The position numbers and the translations under genes are program-made. A stretch of 64,000 nucleotides of DNA from Marinobacterium rhizophilum (GTDB lineage: Bacteria; Pseudomonadota; Gammaproteobacteria; Pseudomonadales; Balneatricaceae): positions 310,001-374,000 of the forward strand of contig NZ_CP073347.1 in the NCBI RefSeq assembly GCF_024397915.1, read 5' to 3'. The notes under the pieces are model-generated. The model searched no databases. It saw nothing but the letters and a program-made list of their open reading frames with translations, and was not told the origin of the DNA. Shown here in pieces: positions 35,724-44,371 of this stretch. The first letter of the stretch is position 1, and each line of letters opens with the position of its first letter.

Positions 35724-36572
35724 TCAGCGGGCTCGGTCACCGATGATGCCGGCACGCTCCATCTTGCGATGGCAGGGCGGGTAATCCATGACGGCATAGT
35801 GCTGGGTCGAGTGGTTGTCCCAGATCGCCATGCTGTTGGGCTGCCAGCGCCAGCGCACCTGGAACTCGGGTATCGCGGCCTGGCGGATCAGGTATTGCAG
35901 CAACTCGGAAGCGCCGGGGGCAAAATCCTGGCCGTAACGCACAGTGTCCGGCGTGTGGTAGTTGCTGAAGTGGGTGGTAAAGGCGTTCACGAACAGCACT
36001 TTTTCACCGCTTTGCGGGTGGGGCCGAACCACCGGATGTTCCGCATCGGGAAACTGGGCCTTGAGCGCCAGGCGCTTGTCGATCGGCATGGCCGCACCGA
36101 AGGTGGCCTCGATGCTGTGGCGGGCACGCAGGCCGGCGATGCGCCGCTTGATATCCTCGGGCAGTTTCTCGTATGCCAGGGCCATGTTGGCCCACAGGGT
36201 GTCGCCGCCCACCGGCGGACACTCGATGCAGCGCAGCACGGCACCCATCGGTGGGGTTTCGCGCCAGGTTGCATCCGTGTGCCAGGCGTTTTCGTAGCGG
36301 TCGTTCGGCTGTTCCGGCGACTTGTAGATACGTACCAGGCCCGGGTGCTCGGGATCGCTGCCGGCAACCGGATGGTCTTCGAGTTCGCCGAAGCGGCGCG
36401 CGAAGGCCAGGTGTTCGGCGCGGCTGATGGCCTGATCCCGAAGAAACAGTACCTTGTGTTCGAGCAGCAATGCCTTGATCTCGTTGAACAGGCCGTCGTC
36501 GTTAATGGCGTCGGCGATGTTCAGACCCTGTAATTCGGCACCGATACTGCAGGTCAGTTGTTCTGCGTGCAT
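35724..36572 (-). CDS. TauD/TfdA family 2-oxoglutarate-dependent dioxygenase
   Basis: The protein has 282 residues from ATG 36570-36572 (GAGGAGG upstream). Iron ligands: His98 and Asp100 in WHTDATW and distal His258 in STQHYAVMDY; the 2-oxoglutarate-binding Arg is probably Arg273 in MERAGIIGD. GGDTLWANMALAYEKLPEDIK is typical of TauD. Family reactions include sulfite release from taurine or alkylsulfonates, sulfate release from alkyl sulfate esters, and 2,4-D side-chain cleavage. The exporter-type gene in the same operon favours a sulfur-releasing reaction (inference). Confidence 0.9.
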   Translation of the reverse strand: MHAEQLTCSIGAELQGLNIADAINDDGLFNEIKALLLEHKVLFLRDQAISRAEHLAFARRFGELEDHPVAGSDPEHPGLVRIYKSPEQPNDRYENAWHTDATWRETPPMGAVLRCIECPPVGGDTLWANMALAYEKLPEDIKRRIAGLRARHSIEATFGAAMPIDKRLALKAQFPDAEHPVVRPHPQSGEKVLFVNAFTTHFSNYHTPDTVRYGQDFAPGASELLQYLIRQAAIPEFQVRWRWQPNSMAIWDNHSTQHYAVMDYPPCHRKMERAGIIGDRAR

Positions 36573-36582
36573 GACAGCCTCC

Positions 36583-37563
36583 TCAGATAACGAAGATCGA
36601 CGAGCCGGTGGTTTTGCGTGCTTCCAGGTCGCGGTGGGCCTGAACTGCATCGCTGAGCGCATAGTGCTGATTGATCTCGATCTTGATGTGGCCGTTGCCG
36701 ACCAGATCGAACAGCTCGCCGGCCAGTGCCGCCTTCTCGGCGGGATCGGCGATGAAGTCGGCCAGGGCCGGGCGGGTCAGGTTCAGTGAACCCTTCATGG
36801 CCAGGAGCTGGGGATCGAACGGCGGGATGGTGCCGGATGCGGTGCCGACGCACACCATCAGGCCACGGCGCTTGAGGGAATCCAGCGACGACATGAAGGT
36901 ATCTTTGCCAACACTGTCGAAGACGACATTGACGCCGACGCCAGCGGTGAGTTCGCGCACACGGCTGGCGACATCCTCGTGGCTGTAGTTGATCACATGG
37001 TCACAGCCATGGTCGCGGGCGATCTGTGCCTTGGCGTCGGTCGAGACCGTACCGATCACGGTCAGCCCCAGCAGCTTGGCCCACTGCGTAACGATCAGGC
37101 CGACACCGCCCGCCGCGGCATGCAGCAGGATGCTGTCGCCTGCGGTGAACGGGTAGATACGGCGCATCAGGTAGGCGGAGGTCAGGCCGCGCATCGTCAT
37201 GGCGGCGGCGGTTTCGAACGAGATCGTCTCCGGCAGCTTGATCAGGGCGGCGGCGGGGATCAGGCGTTCGGTGCTGTAGGCGCCCAGTGTATTGAGAAAG
37301 CCGGTGTAGGTAACACGGTCGCCTTCGGCGACGCTGGTGACGCCCGCACCGACCGCCTGGACGATGCCCGCGGCCTCGACGCCGATGCCATTGGGCAGCG
37401 GGATAGGGTAGGTGCCGTTGCGAAAGTAGGTGTCGGCATAGTTGAGTCCCACCGCCACATGGCGCATGCGTACCTCGCCGGGGCCAGGCGCGCCGACGTC
37501 GATGTCTTCGTAGCGCAGCACTTGCGGACCGCCGGTTTCGTATAAGCGTACGGCTTTGGCCAT
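36583..37563 (-). CDS. Quinone oxidoreductase / zinc-independent MDR family protein
   Basis: The protein has 326 residues from ATG 37561-37563 (GGAGAG 5 nt upstream). The opening MAKAVRLYETGGPQVLRYEDIDVGAPGPGEV is that of QOR-type medium-chain reductases. NADPH-binding AAAGGVGLIVTQWAKLLG lies at about residues 145-163; GCDHVINYSHED and NVVFDSVGKDTF follow. No structural zinc-site cysteines are seen. It is the first gene of the minus-strand operon and lies divergent from the AraC-type regulator. It probably reduces a quinone, enone or enoyl intermediate of the pathway. Confidence 0.88.
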   Translation of the reverse strand: MAKAVRLYETGGPQVLRYEDIDVGAPGPGEVRMRHVAVGLNYADTYFRNGTYPIPLPNGIGVEAAGIVQAVGAGVTSVAEGDRVTYTGFLNTLGAYSTERLIPAAALIKLPETISFETAAAMTMRGLTSAYLMRRIYPFTAGDSILLHAAAGGVGLIVTQWAKLLGLTVIGTVSTDAKAQIARDHGCDHVINYSHEDVASRVRELTAGVGVNVVFDSVGKDTFMSSLDSLKRRGLMVCVGTASGTIPPFDPQLLAMKGSLNLTRPALADFIADPAEKAALAGELFDLVGNGHIKIEINQHYALSDAVQAHRDLEARKTTGSSIFVI

Positions 37564-37775
37564 GTTATCTCTCCAGTCTGTTTTTTTGTATGGGGCTGCA
37601 ATCGCACCCTGTGATGACATTGAATTTATGGCAACTGCGTGGGTCGTGCTTTTCATTAGACGACAGTTGATTTTCATTGCGTGACAATTTATCTATAGAC
37701 TGCTGCCTGCGGTTGTCTCGGCAGCGGGTTTGAGGTTTCGATGTCCCGGATGCGAACACAACAAGGGGTCTGATA
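37564..37775. promoter_or_regulatory. Divergent promoter region between catabolic operon and AraC regulator
   Basis: This 212-bp A+T-richer gap separates two divergent start codons. It must hold the operon promoter and probably the AraC-type operator. A locally repeated TTGATTTTCATTGCGTGACAA-like tract (about 37668-37688) with GTGAC/GTCGT arms is the most likely binding region. No single promoter can be fixed by eye. Confidence 0.45.
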
Positions 37776-38789
37776 ATGGCGTCACTGACACGGGCTGGTG
37801 TGCTCACCAATTACATTGAGGTCGCGCAGCACCTGGGCCTTAATCCCCACACGATGCTGCGCCGGGTGGGTCTTAACAAAGCGCTGATCGAGCAGCCGGA
37901 GCAACGAATTCCCACCGTTGCGGTGGTGACGCTGCTGGAAGATTCGGCGCGGGAGAGCGGCTGCATGACCTTTGGTCTGCGCATGGCCGAGTCCCGTCAA
38001 CTGTCGGATTTTGGCGCCATCAGCCTGCTGCTGATGCACCAGCCGACATTGCGCGATGCTATCAGGACCACGGTGCAGTACCGTCATTTGCTGAACGAGG
38101 CGCTGGCCATTCATGTGGAGGAGGTCGACAGGAAGGTCATCATTCGCGAGGAGGTGGTGACCGATTCGCCAATGGCATCAAGGCAGGCCATCGAGCTTGC
38201 GATCGGTGTCATGTATCGGCTCTGTGGCGCCCTGCTTGGAACTCACTGGCGTCCCTACAGTGTCAATTTTACCCACGAAGCGCCCCAGGACCTGCAACTG
38301 CACCGTCGTCTGTTTCGCTGTCATCTGGGATTTGGCGCCGAATTCAACGGTATCGTCTGCACGGCGACAGAACTGGACGAACCCAACCCCCTGGCGGATC
38401 CCGCTCTGGCCCGATTCGCGCAGCATTACCTTGATTCCCTGGCCAGTGCACAGGAGCGCTCGGTGGCACTGGATGTTCGTAAGGCCGTCTATCTGCTGCT
38501 GCCGATGGGGCGGGCCAGCATCGAGCAAATTGCCGAGGCCCTGGGCATGAACGTGCGTACGCTGCAGCGGCGGCTGCAAGAACACGATGAAACCTTTTCG
38601 AGTCTGATCAACAGCGTTCGCCGCGAGTTGGTGATGCGTTATATGGAAAATGAGCACTACTCGATGAGTCAGATCGCGGATCTGCTCGGCTACAGTATGC
38701 CGAGTTCCTTTACCCGCTGGTTCGCCGCGCAGTTTGGCGTGGCGCCGGCACGCTGGCGGGCGTCTCAGGCGACCCGCAATCGCCGGTAA
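37776..38789 (+). CDS. AraC family transcriptional regulator (OruR/ArcR-like)
   Basis: The protein has 337 residues. The N-terminal domain (residues 1-220) begins VLTNYIEVAQHLGLNPHTMLRRVGL, typical of the Arabinose_bd/OruR-type sensor. The C-terminal double helix-turn-helix is clear: IEQIAEALGMNVRTLQRRLQEHDETFSSLI and MSQIADLLGYSMPSSFTRWFAAQFGVAPARWR. It is transcribed divergently from the quinone oxidoreductase operon and followed by the ligase-thiolase pair, so it probably activates both in response to a pathway compound. Confidence 0.92.
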   Translation: MASLTRAGVLTNYIEVAQHLGLNPHTMLRRVGLNKALIEQPEQRIPTVAVVTLLEDSARESGCMTFGLRMAESRQLSDFGAISLLLMHQPTLRDAIRTTVQYRHLLNEALAIHVEEVDRKVIIREEVVTDSPMASRQAIELAIGVMYRLCGALLGTHWRPYSVNFTHEAPQDLQLHRRLFRCHLGFGAEFNGIVCTATELDEPNPLADPALARFAQHYLDSLASAQERSVALDVRKAVYLLLPMGRASIEQIAEALGMNVRTLQRRLQEHDETFSSLINSVRRELVMRYMENEHYSMSQIADLLGYSMPSSFTRWFAAQFGVAPARWRASQATRNRR

Positions 38790-38950
38790 ACGTCACTCAA
38801 GCACCGGTGGCATCCGCACTGCGCCCTTCTCCGTGTCATGAAGTGTGAATTTTTTGGCAGCTGAAGTTAAGTAAAGATCCCTGCACTTTTTTAGATTCGT
38901 TATCAGGATTGCCAATAGGTGATCAATCAAACCGAATCCAGGAATGATGT

Positions 38951-40597
38951 ATGAACACAAGAATAATCGAGCCCTGTGCCGGAGCCTATCAGTATCCGCT
39001 GTTGATTAAGAGCCTGCTGCTGTCCGGGCAGCGCTATGCGCCGCAGCAGCAGATTGTCTGCGGGCAGTCGCGCTATGACTATCGGCAGTTAAACGAGCGT
39101 ATAGCCCGGCTGGCGAATGTATTGACCGACGCCGGCATCGGGCCCGGTGATACGGTGGCGGTGATGGACTGGGACAGTCATCGTTACCTTGAGGCCTATT
39201 TTGCGGTGCCGATGATCGGTGCCGTGCTGCACCATGTCAACGTGCGCCTGAGTACTGATCAGATTGCCTATACGATGCAGCACGCCGAGGACAGGCTGGT
39301 GCTGGTGCACGACGATTTTCTGCCGGTGGTCGAAGCGCTTGCGGACCAGTTGCCCAGTGTCGAAGGCTATATTCAACTCAGCGACGATGCACAGGTCGCT
39401 GGCACCTCGCTGAAGACGCTCGGCGAGTACGAGGCGCTGCTGGAGGCGGCCGGTACCCACTACGATTTTCCTGACTTCGACGAAAACTCGGTCGCCACCA
39501 CTTTCTATACCACTGGTACTACCGGCAATCCCAAGGGCGTCTTTTTCAGTCACCGCCAGTTGGTGCTGCATACCCTGAACATGGCTACGACCCTGGCGGC
39601 CTACGAGGGCGTGCCGCTGCTGCGCTCAGAAGATGTCTATATGCCGATGACGCCGATGTTCCATGTCCATGCCTGGGGCGTGCCTTACGTCGCGACGATG
39701 CTGGGAGTGAAACAGGTGTACCCAGGTCGCTACGAGCCGAACCGGCTGGTGAAGTTGTATCGCGATGAAGGCGTGACCTTCTCCCATGGCGTGCCGACCG
39801 TGCTGCAGATGGTGCTTAACTGCGACGAAGCCAGGGATACCGATCTCAGTCGCTGGAAGCTGCTGACCGGCGGCGCGGCACCGAACGAAGGCCTGGTGCG
39901 CCAGATGGCCGAGCGCGACATCCGGGTCTATACCGGCTATGGCATGTCCGAAACCTGCCCGCTGCTGAGTCTGAGCTATTTGCGGCCGGAAGAGACGGAA
40001 CTATCGGTTGAACAGCAAGTGGCGATGCGCATGCGCACCGGCATGCCGATCGCGCTGGTGGACCTGCGCCTGATCGACGAAGAGGGACAGGATGTGCCCG
40101 CCGATGGCGTAAGTGTGGGCGAAATCCTGGTGCGCACGCCCTGGCTTACCCAGGGGTATTGCAAGGAGCCGGAGAAGGGCGCCGAACTCTGGAGCGGCGG
40201 CTGGCTGCACACCGGCGATGTTGCCTCGATGCAGCCGGACGGGGTGCTGCAGATCCGCGACCGCATCAAGGACGTGATCAAGACCGGTGGAGAGTGGATT
40301 TCGTCGCTGCTGCTCGAAAGCCTGATCAGCCAGCACCCGGCGGTCGCCAATGTTGCCGTGGTCGGGGTGCCGGACGAGCGCTGGGACGAGCGCCCGCTGG
40401 CATTGGTGGTGCCGGTCGACGGGGTCAGTGTCGACACCGATACGCTGAAACAGCACCTGGCGCAGTTCGTCGACACTGGACAGATCAACAAGTGGGCGAT
40501 CCCCAGCGAGATCCGCTTCGTTGAGTCGATTCCGATGACCAGTGTCGGCAAGATCAACAAGAAACTGATTCGTGAACAGCTCACAACGCAAGCGTGA
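38951..40597 (+). CDS. AMP-dependent acyl-CoA ligase (fatty-acyl/aryl-CoA synthetase)
   Basis: The protein has 548 residues. The AMP-binding P-loop YTTGTTGNPKGVFFSH lies near residues 184-199; YGMSETCPLLSL, LHTGDVASM and DRIKDVIKTGGEWISS are the A5-A8 motifs; the catalytic Lys is in SVGKINKKLI near the C-terminus. It resembles the medium-chain or 3-methylmercaptopropionyl-CoA ligase group. The ribosome site AGGAATGATGT precedes the ATG. It is followed 19 bp later by the thiolase, indicating co-transcription. It activates an acid produced by the upstream steps; the acid is unknown. Confidence 0.9.
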   Translation: MNTRIIEPCAGAYQYPLLIKSLLLSGQRYAPQQQIVCGQSRYDYRQLNERIARLANVLTDAGIGPGDTVAVMDWDSHRYLEAYFAVPMIGAVLHHVNVRLSTDQIAYTMQHAEDRLVLVHDDFLPVVEALADQLPSVEGYIQLSDDAQVAGTSLKTLGEYEALLEAAGTHYDFPDFDENSVATTFYTTGTTGNPKGVFFSHRQLVLHTLNMATTLAAYEGVPLLRSEDVYMPMTPMFHVHAWGVPYVATMLGVKQVYPGRYEPNRLVKLYRDEGVTFSHGVPTVLQMVLNCDEARDTDLSRWKLLTGGAAPNEGLVRQMAERDIRVYTGYGMSETCPLLSLSYLRPEETELSVEQQVAMRMRTGMPIALVDLRLIDEEGQDVPADGVSVGEILVRTPWLTQGYCKEPEKGAELWSGGWLHTGDVASMQPDGVLQIRDRIKDVIKTGGEWISSLLLESLISQHPAVANVAVVGVPDERWDERPLALVVPVDGVSVDTDTLKQHLAQFVDTGQINKWAIPSEIRFVESIPMTSVGKINKKLIREQLTTQA

Positions 40598-40616
40598 AAT
40601 AACAGAGGAGCGCAAA

Positions 40617-41804
40617 ATGGTGCAGAAACGTGAAGTAGTAGTGGTCAGCGGTGCTCGTACCGCCATCGGCGATTTCGGCGGAAGTCTGAAAGATCAGGCT
40701 CCCTCTGATCTGGCAGGCCAGTTGGTAGCCGAAGTCGTGCGCCGGGCAGGCATAGACGCTGACAGCGTCGGCCAATGCGTTTTCGGCAATGTGATTCATT
40801 CTGAGCCCGCCGACATGTACATGGGACGCGTGGCTGCGCTCAAGGGCGGTCTTGACGAATCGACGGCGTCCCTTACCGTCAACCGTCTTTGTGGCAGTGG
40901 CCTGCAGGCGATCATCACTGCCGCCCAGCAGATTGAACTCGGAATTTGCGATACCGCGGTTGCCGGTGGTGCCGAATCGATGAGCCGTGCGCCTTACTGG
41001 CTGCAAACCACGCGCTTTGGTCAGCGCATGGGGAATGGCGAAACCATTGATGCGGTGTCGGCCGCGCTGCATTGCCCGATGGAAAAGGTGCATATGGGTG
41101 TAACTGCGGAAAATCTGGCGGAAAAGTACGGCATAAGCCGTGACGACCAGGACCGCCTGGCTGTCGAGAGCCACCGTTGCGCCCAGCGGGCGATCGAGGA
41201 GGGGCGCTTCAGAGAACAGATTCTGCCGATTGAGCTGAAAAGCCGTAAGGGCTCGGTGCTGTTCGATACCGATGAGCATGTGCGCCTGAATTGTGAACTG
41301 GCAGATATGGCCAAGCTAAAACCGGTATTCAAGCGTGACGGTACCGTCACCGCCGGGAATGCCTCGGGGCTCAACGATGCGGCGGCGGCGGTGCTGCTGA
41401 TGGAACGGGAAAAAGCGGCAGCCCAAGGGCATGAGGTGCTGGGCCGGCTGGTGGACTACAGTGTCGTCGGGGTCAAGCCGAAATACATGGGCATAGGCCC
41501 GGTGCCGGCAATCCGCGAGATCCTGGCGCGCCAGAACTTGGCCGTCGGTGATATAGACGTTTACGAAGTCAACGAAGCCTTCGCCGCTCAGGCGCTGGCC
41601 GTGGCGCGTGAACTGGAACTGCCGGCCGATCGCCTGAATCCAAACGGTAGTGGTGTCGGTCTGGGGCACCCGATCGGCGCCACCGGTGCCGTGATTGTGG
41701 TCAAGGCGCTATACGAACTCCAACGCATTCAGGGTCGCTATGCCATTGTCAGCCTCTGTATCGGCGGCGGCCAAGGGATCGCAGCGCTGTTCGAACGTCA
41801 CTGA
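40617..41804 (+). CDS. Acetyl-CoA acetyltransferase / 3-ketoacyl-CoA thiolase (BktB-like)
   Basis: The protein has 395 residues. Catalytic residues: nucleophile Cys92 in NRLCGSGLQAI, His351 in GLGHPIGATGA and Cys381 in SLCIGGGQG; the motif EVNEAFAAQALA is also intact. I chose ATG 40617 because GAGGAG lies upstream; an upstream in-frame ATG inside the ligase gene is rejected. Together with the BKACE product, which yields acetoacetyl-CoA, this thiolase would deliver acetyl-CoA to central metabolism. A CCTGTC/GACAGG hairpin (41815-41833) follows without a T run. Confidence 0.93.
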   Translation: MVQKREVVVVSGARTAIGDFGGSLKDQAPSDLAGQLVAEVVRRAGIDADSVGQCVFGNVIHSEPADMYMGRVAALKGGLDESTASLTVNRLCGSGLQAIITAAQQIELGICDTAVAGGAESMSRAPYWLQTTRFGQRMGNGETIDAVSAALHCPMEKVHMGVTAENLAEKYGISRDDQDRLAVESHRCAQRAIEEGRFREQILPIELKSRKGSVLFDTDEHVRLNCELADMAKLKPVFKRDGTVTAGNASGLNDAAAAVLLMEREKAAAQGHEVLGRLVDYSVVGVKPKYMGIGPVPAIREILARQNLAVGDIDVYEVNEAFAAQALAVARELELPADRLNPNGSGVGLGHPIGATGAVIVVKALYELQRIQGRYAIVSLCIGGGQGIAALFERH

Positions 41805-41942
41805 CTCTCCATTTCCTGTCAGCTCCCGACAGGCATGCACGTCCCTTAGACATCATGAATTGACCTGCCCAGCCTCGAACGCGTGGATTACGCTGAAGAG
41901 GTTGAACCATCAAACGCAGAGCCATAATTGAGGTGGGCAGGC

Positions 41943-43064
41943 ATGGACAACTTTAGCAAATACATCGGGCTGGACACACACAAAGACACCATAGCGGTAG
42001 CCATTGCCCAGGCGGGCCGGAGCAAACCTGTGTATTACGGCGAAATTCCGAGCACCCCCGGAGCCGTCCATACATTGATCAAACGGCTCAGTCCGGAGGG
42101 TGAAGTGCTGGCCTTCTGCTACGAAGCAGGGCCCTGTGGGTACGGCCTCTATCGGCAGATTACCCGACTGGGTCATCAGTGTGACGTCGTGGCGCCTTCG
42201 TTGATACCCAAACGTCCCGGTGACCGGGTTAAAACCGACCGACGTGATGCTCAGTCGCTGTCCAGTTTGTATCGAGCAGGCGAACTGACTCCGGTCTGGG
42301 TGCCGGATCAGGCGCAGGAAGCAATCCGCGACCTGACCCGGGCCCGTGAGGATATGAAGTCAGTGGAGCGGCATACGCGTCAGCGGTTGGGGGCCTTCCT
42401 GTTGCGTCACGGCAAGGTATACACCACCGGAAAAAGCCGCTGGACGTTAGCGTATTTTCGCTGGCTGGAATCAATAAAATTTGCAATGCCCGTGCAACAG
42501 ATTGTTTTCCAGGAATACGTCGATGCGGTCAAGCAGGCCCAACAACGCGTGCTCGGTTTGGAGCACGAGATGAACAAGGCGCTGGACGGCTGGCACTTGG
42601 CGCCGGTCGTGGAGGCATTGATGAGTCTGCGTGGCGTGAAGTTGATTACAGCCATGACCGTGATGGCGGAGTTGGGCGATATTACCCGGTTCGACTCACC
42701 ACGACAGCTGATGATGTATCTGGGGCTGGTGCCCAGTGAGCACTCGAGTGGTTCAGGCACCCGGCGTGGCGGCATTACCAAGGCCGGTAACGGGCATGTT
42801 CGACGGGTCCTGATTGAGGCGAGCTGGTGCTATCGCTTCATGGCGCGCAAAACGGCCCATCTGCAGCGACGGGCTGAAAAGGCTTCCGAGTTAGTGCAGG
42901 CTATCGCTTGGAAGGCACAGAAACGCTTATGCGGGCGCTACCGGCATCTGTTGGAGCGAGGCAAGCTGAAGGTCCAGGTGTGTACAGCAATAGCCCGCGA
43001 GCTGGTCGGTTTTATCTGGGCGATTGCCAACGCAGTGGCAGGAGGCCGGCAATTGGCGGCCTGA
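41943..43064 (+). CDS. IS110 family transposase (DEDD recombinase)
   Basis: The protein has 373 residues from ATG 41943 (GAGGTGG upstream). The N-terminal RuvC-like domain carries Asp in IGLDTHKDTIAVA, Glu in CYEAGPCGYGLYR and the pair in KTDRRDAQSL, the DEDD set. The C-terminal Transposase_20 domain is SLRGVKLITAMTVMAELGDITRF with the YLGLVPSEHSSGSG block that carries the catalytic Ser. The frame is intact, so the element could be active. Confidence 0.92.
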   Translation: MDNFSKYIGLDTHKDTIAVAIAQAGRSKPVYYGEIPSTPGAVHTLIKRLSPEGEVLAFCYEAGPCGYGLYRQITRLGHQCDVVAPSLIPKRPGDRVKTDRRDAQSLSSLYRAGELTPVWVPDQAQEAIRDLTRAREDMKSVERHTRQRLGAFLLRHGKVYTTGKSRWTLAYFRWLESIKFAMPVQQIVFQEYVDAVKQAQQRVLGLEHEMNKALDGWHLAPVVEALMSLRGVKLITAMTVMAELGDITRFDSPRQLMMYLGLVPSEHSSGSGTRRGGITKAGNGHVRRVLIEASWCYRFMARKTAHLQRRAEKASELVQAIAWKAQKRLCGRYRHLLERGKLKVQVCTAIARELVGFIWAIANAVAGGRQLAA

Positions 43065-43360
43065 GAACGCGGTGGCCATGCAGAGCGCATTCTCCAAAGA
43101 CAACGATAACGGGGGGCAATGGCGAGCAGTAGAGTTAGGGCAGGCGTAGCCGGTCAGGAGAATCCTCGAGCCTGCTATGAGGCGTCCGGGTAACCGGAAC
43201 GACCCTCGCCCTTAGAGAGAGGCAGCTCCACGACGAAGACAAGTCAGGCGGTTTTGACCCGCGTATATCAGATTGATCAATCGTCGTTTCATGCTGCGCC
43301 TGCTCTAACCCTAATGCTTTCCTGAGGCCAGAATGATGCGAATTTGAACGATCACATTGA
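43065..43360 (+). ncRNA. Candidate bridge RNA (seekRNA) region of the IS110 element
   Basis: This is a 296-bp non-coding right end between the transposase stop and the right subterminal repeat. It is rich in short self-complementary stretches, for example GGTCAGGAGAATCCTCGAGCC and CGTCCGGGTAACCGGAACG. In IS1111-group elements the guide RNA that pairs with target and donor DNA is encoded downstream of the recombinase. RNA ends and loops were not determined; the call is from family knowledge and position. Confidence 0.4.
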
Positions 43361-43379
43361 CAGGTCAATACATATCAGC

Positions 43380-43952
43380 AGGGATCGCGCCCACCTCCGC
43401 AGAGGGGCCTTGCAATCTTCTGTGCCAAGGATGGCGCAATTTTTTCAACTGCACAATGTTCGAGGCTCTGAGCAAGTTTAATCGGATTTCCCTGCGTTGG
43501 CGAAGCGGCCAGTGAAAAGATTCATTCAGCCGTCACCTCTACGAAGGGTGTCTTTAGGTCAGCAGGGCCTCGACTTCGATTATCTTGTCGCTTGCGTGGT
43601 GCCACTTCAAACTTGGACTCATAAACTAGCGAAATTGTATGTAGGTACGCGGCAGAGGGCTCGAGCATGTTAATAATCGCACGAGGCATATCTCTTGCTC
43701 GTTTGCTCTAAACCGCGCACAAGGTGCGGGCGCAAGCTTTGTGTCAATAACGTGCTTTTGCAGCGGCCGCTCTCTTACACGAAGTCCCGCAGACGGATGT
43801 CGAGCAGGGATGAGGCGTTGTTGAGCAAACGGGTTCGGCACCGCTGTTTTGAGCATAAGTGTCGAGGGACATGTTGATGCTCCAGAATAAGGTGGGGCAT
43901 GCATCTACCCCAACAGGGGCGATGGCAGGCCCCTGGGGTGGGAGCAAGCGGG
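43380..43952. other. Intergenic stretch after the IS110 element, no supported gene
   Basis: About 570 bases with only short frames and no clear ribosome sites. A minus-strand frame in 43630-43900 reads KTAVPNPFAQQRLIPARHPSAGLRVRE, which may be a decayed coding remnant but matches nothing I recognise. The segment near 43900-43940 has CTACCCCAACAGGGGCGAT, faintly like the ICE palindrome but not a match. Confidence 0.4.
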
Positions 43953-44246
43953 TCAGTACTCGTCTGGCAATAACAGTGTGGTTAGGCTGCGATCCCGTTC
44001 GGTGATGATCCAGAGCTTCAAGGTCGGTGTGACCTGGTAGGACGACAGCAAGCGATCCCCTTGCTTAAGTGCGGCATCGTTTTGTTGCCGGTCGTCGTCG
44101 CTGAGATCGCCCCAGTCACCGCTAAGGTGGCGCTGGAGATAGGGCACGGCATCGAAGACGCCGCGTTGAATCAGCTCGCTCACGCCGGTGGTCATAACGA
44201 CCTGGCCGGGTTGGACGCGGGGTTGATAGGAAATGGCAGATGCCAT
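43953..44246 (-). CDS. ICE-associated small protein of unknown function
   Basis: The protein has 97 residues from ATG 44244-44246 (GAGAGG 8 nt upstream). It begins MASAISYQPRVQPGQVVMTTGVSELIQRGVFDAV and contains WGDLSDDDRQQNDAALKQGDRLLSSYQV, then TPTLKLWIITERDRSLTTLLLPDEY. It is soluble, acidic and has no signal peptide. Similar short proteins with the DxxxNDxALKxGxRLLSSY pattern are common in ICE and plasmid maintenance regions. No function is known to me; its place before DUF932 and STY4534 genes suggests the accessory or replication block. Confidence 0.7.
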   Translation of the reverse strand: MASAISYQPRVQPGQVVMTTGVSELIQRGVFDAVPYLQRHLSGDWGDLSDDDRQQNDAALKQGDRLLSSYQVTPTLKLWIITERDRSLTTLLLPDEY

Positions 44247-44371
44247 GGTGATTACCTCTCGAAGATAAAGGGCCACGGCACCCCAAGGGGATGACGGGGC
44301 CCCGGTGGATGAAGGAGACGCAGAGCCGTCTGAGTGGCTGGATCAGAGGATGGTCAGCACCAGTCCCCGTG

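Larger units (their letters stand above)
41850..43375 (+). mobile_element. IS110-family insertion sequence, IS1111-like group
   Basis: The element is about 1.5 kb. It encodes one DEDD transposase and has a 9-bp subterminal inverted pair ATTGACCTG (41859-41867) / CAGGTCAAT (43361-43369), the feature separating the IS1111 group from IS110 proper. The exact ends are not determined because this family makes no target duplication and has no terminal repeats. A long non-coding right end (43065-43360) fits the bridge-RNA location of IS1111-type elements. It lies just after the thiolase gene, at the junction of catabolic cargo and ICE backbone. Confidence 0.75.

Noticed and set aside
41815..41833. 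CCTGTC/GACAGG hairpin after the thiolase gene as a terminator
   Set aside because: The stem is only 6 bp and no T run follows on the plus strand, so termination is not supported.
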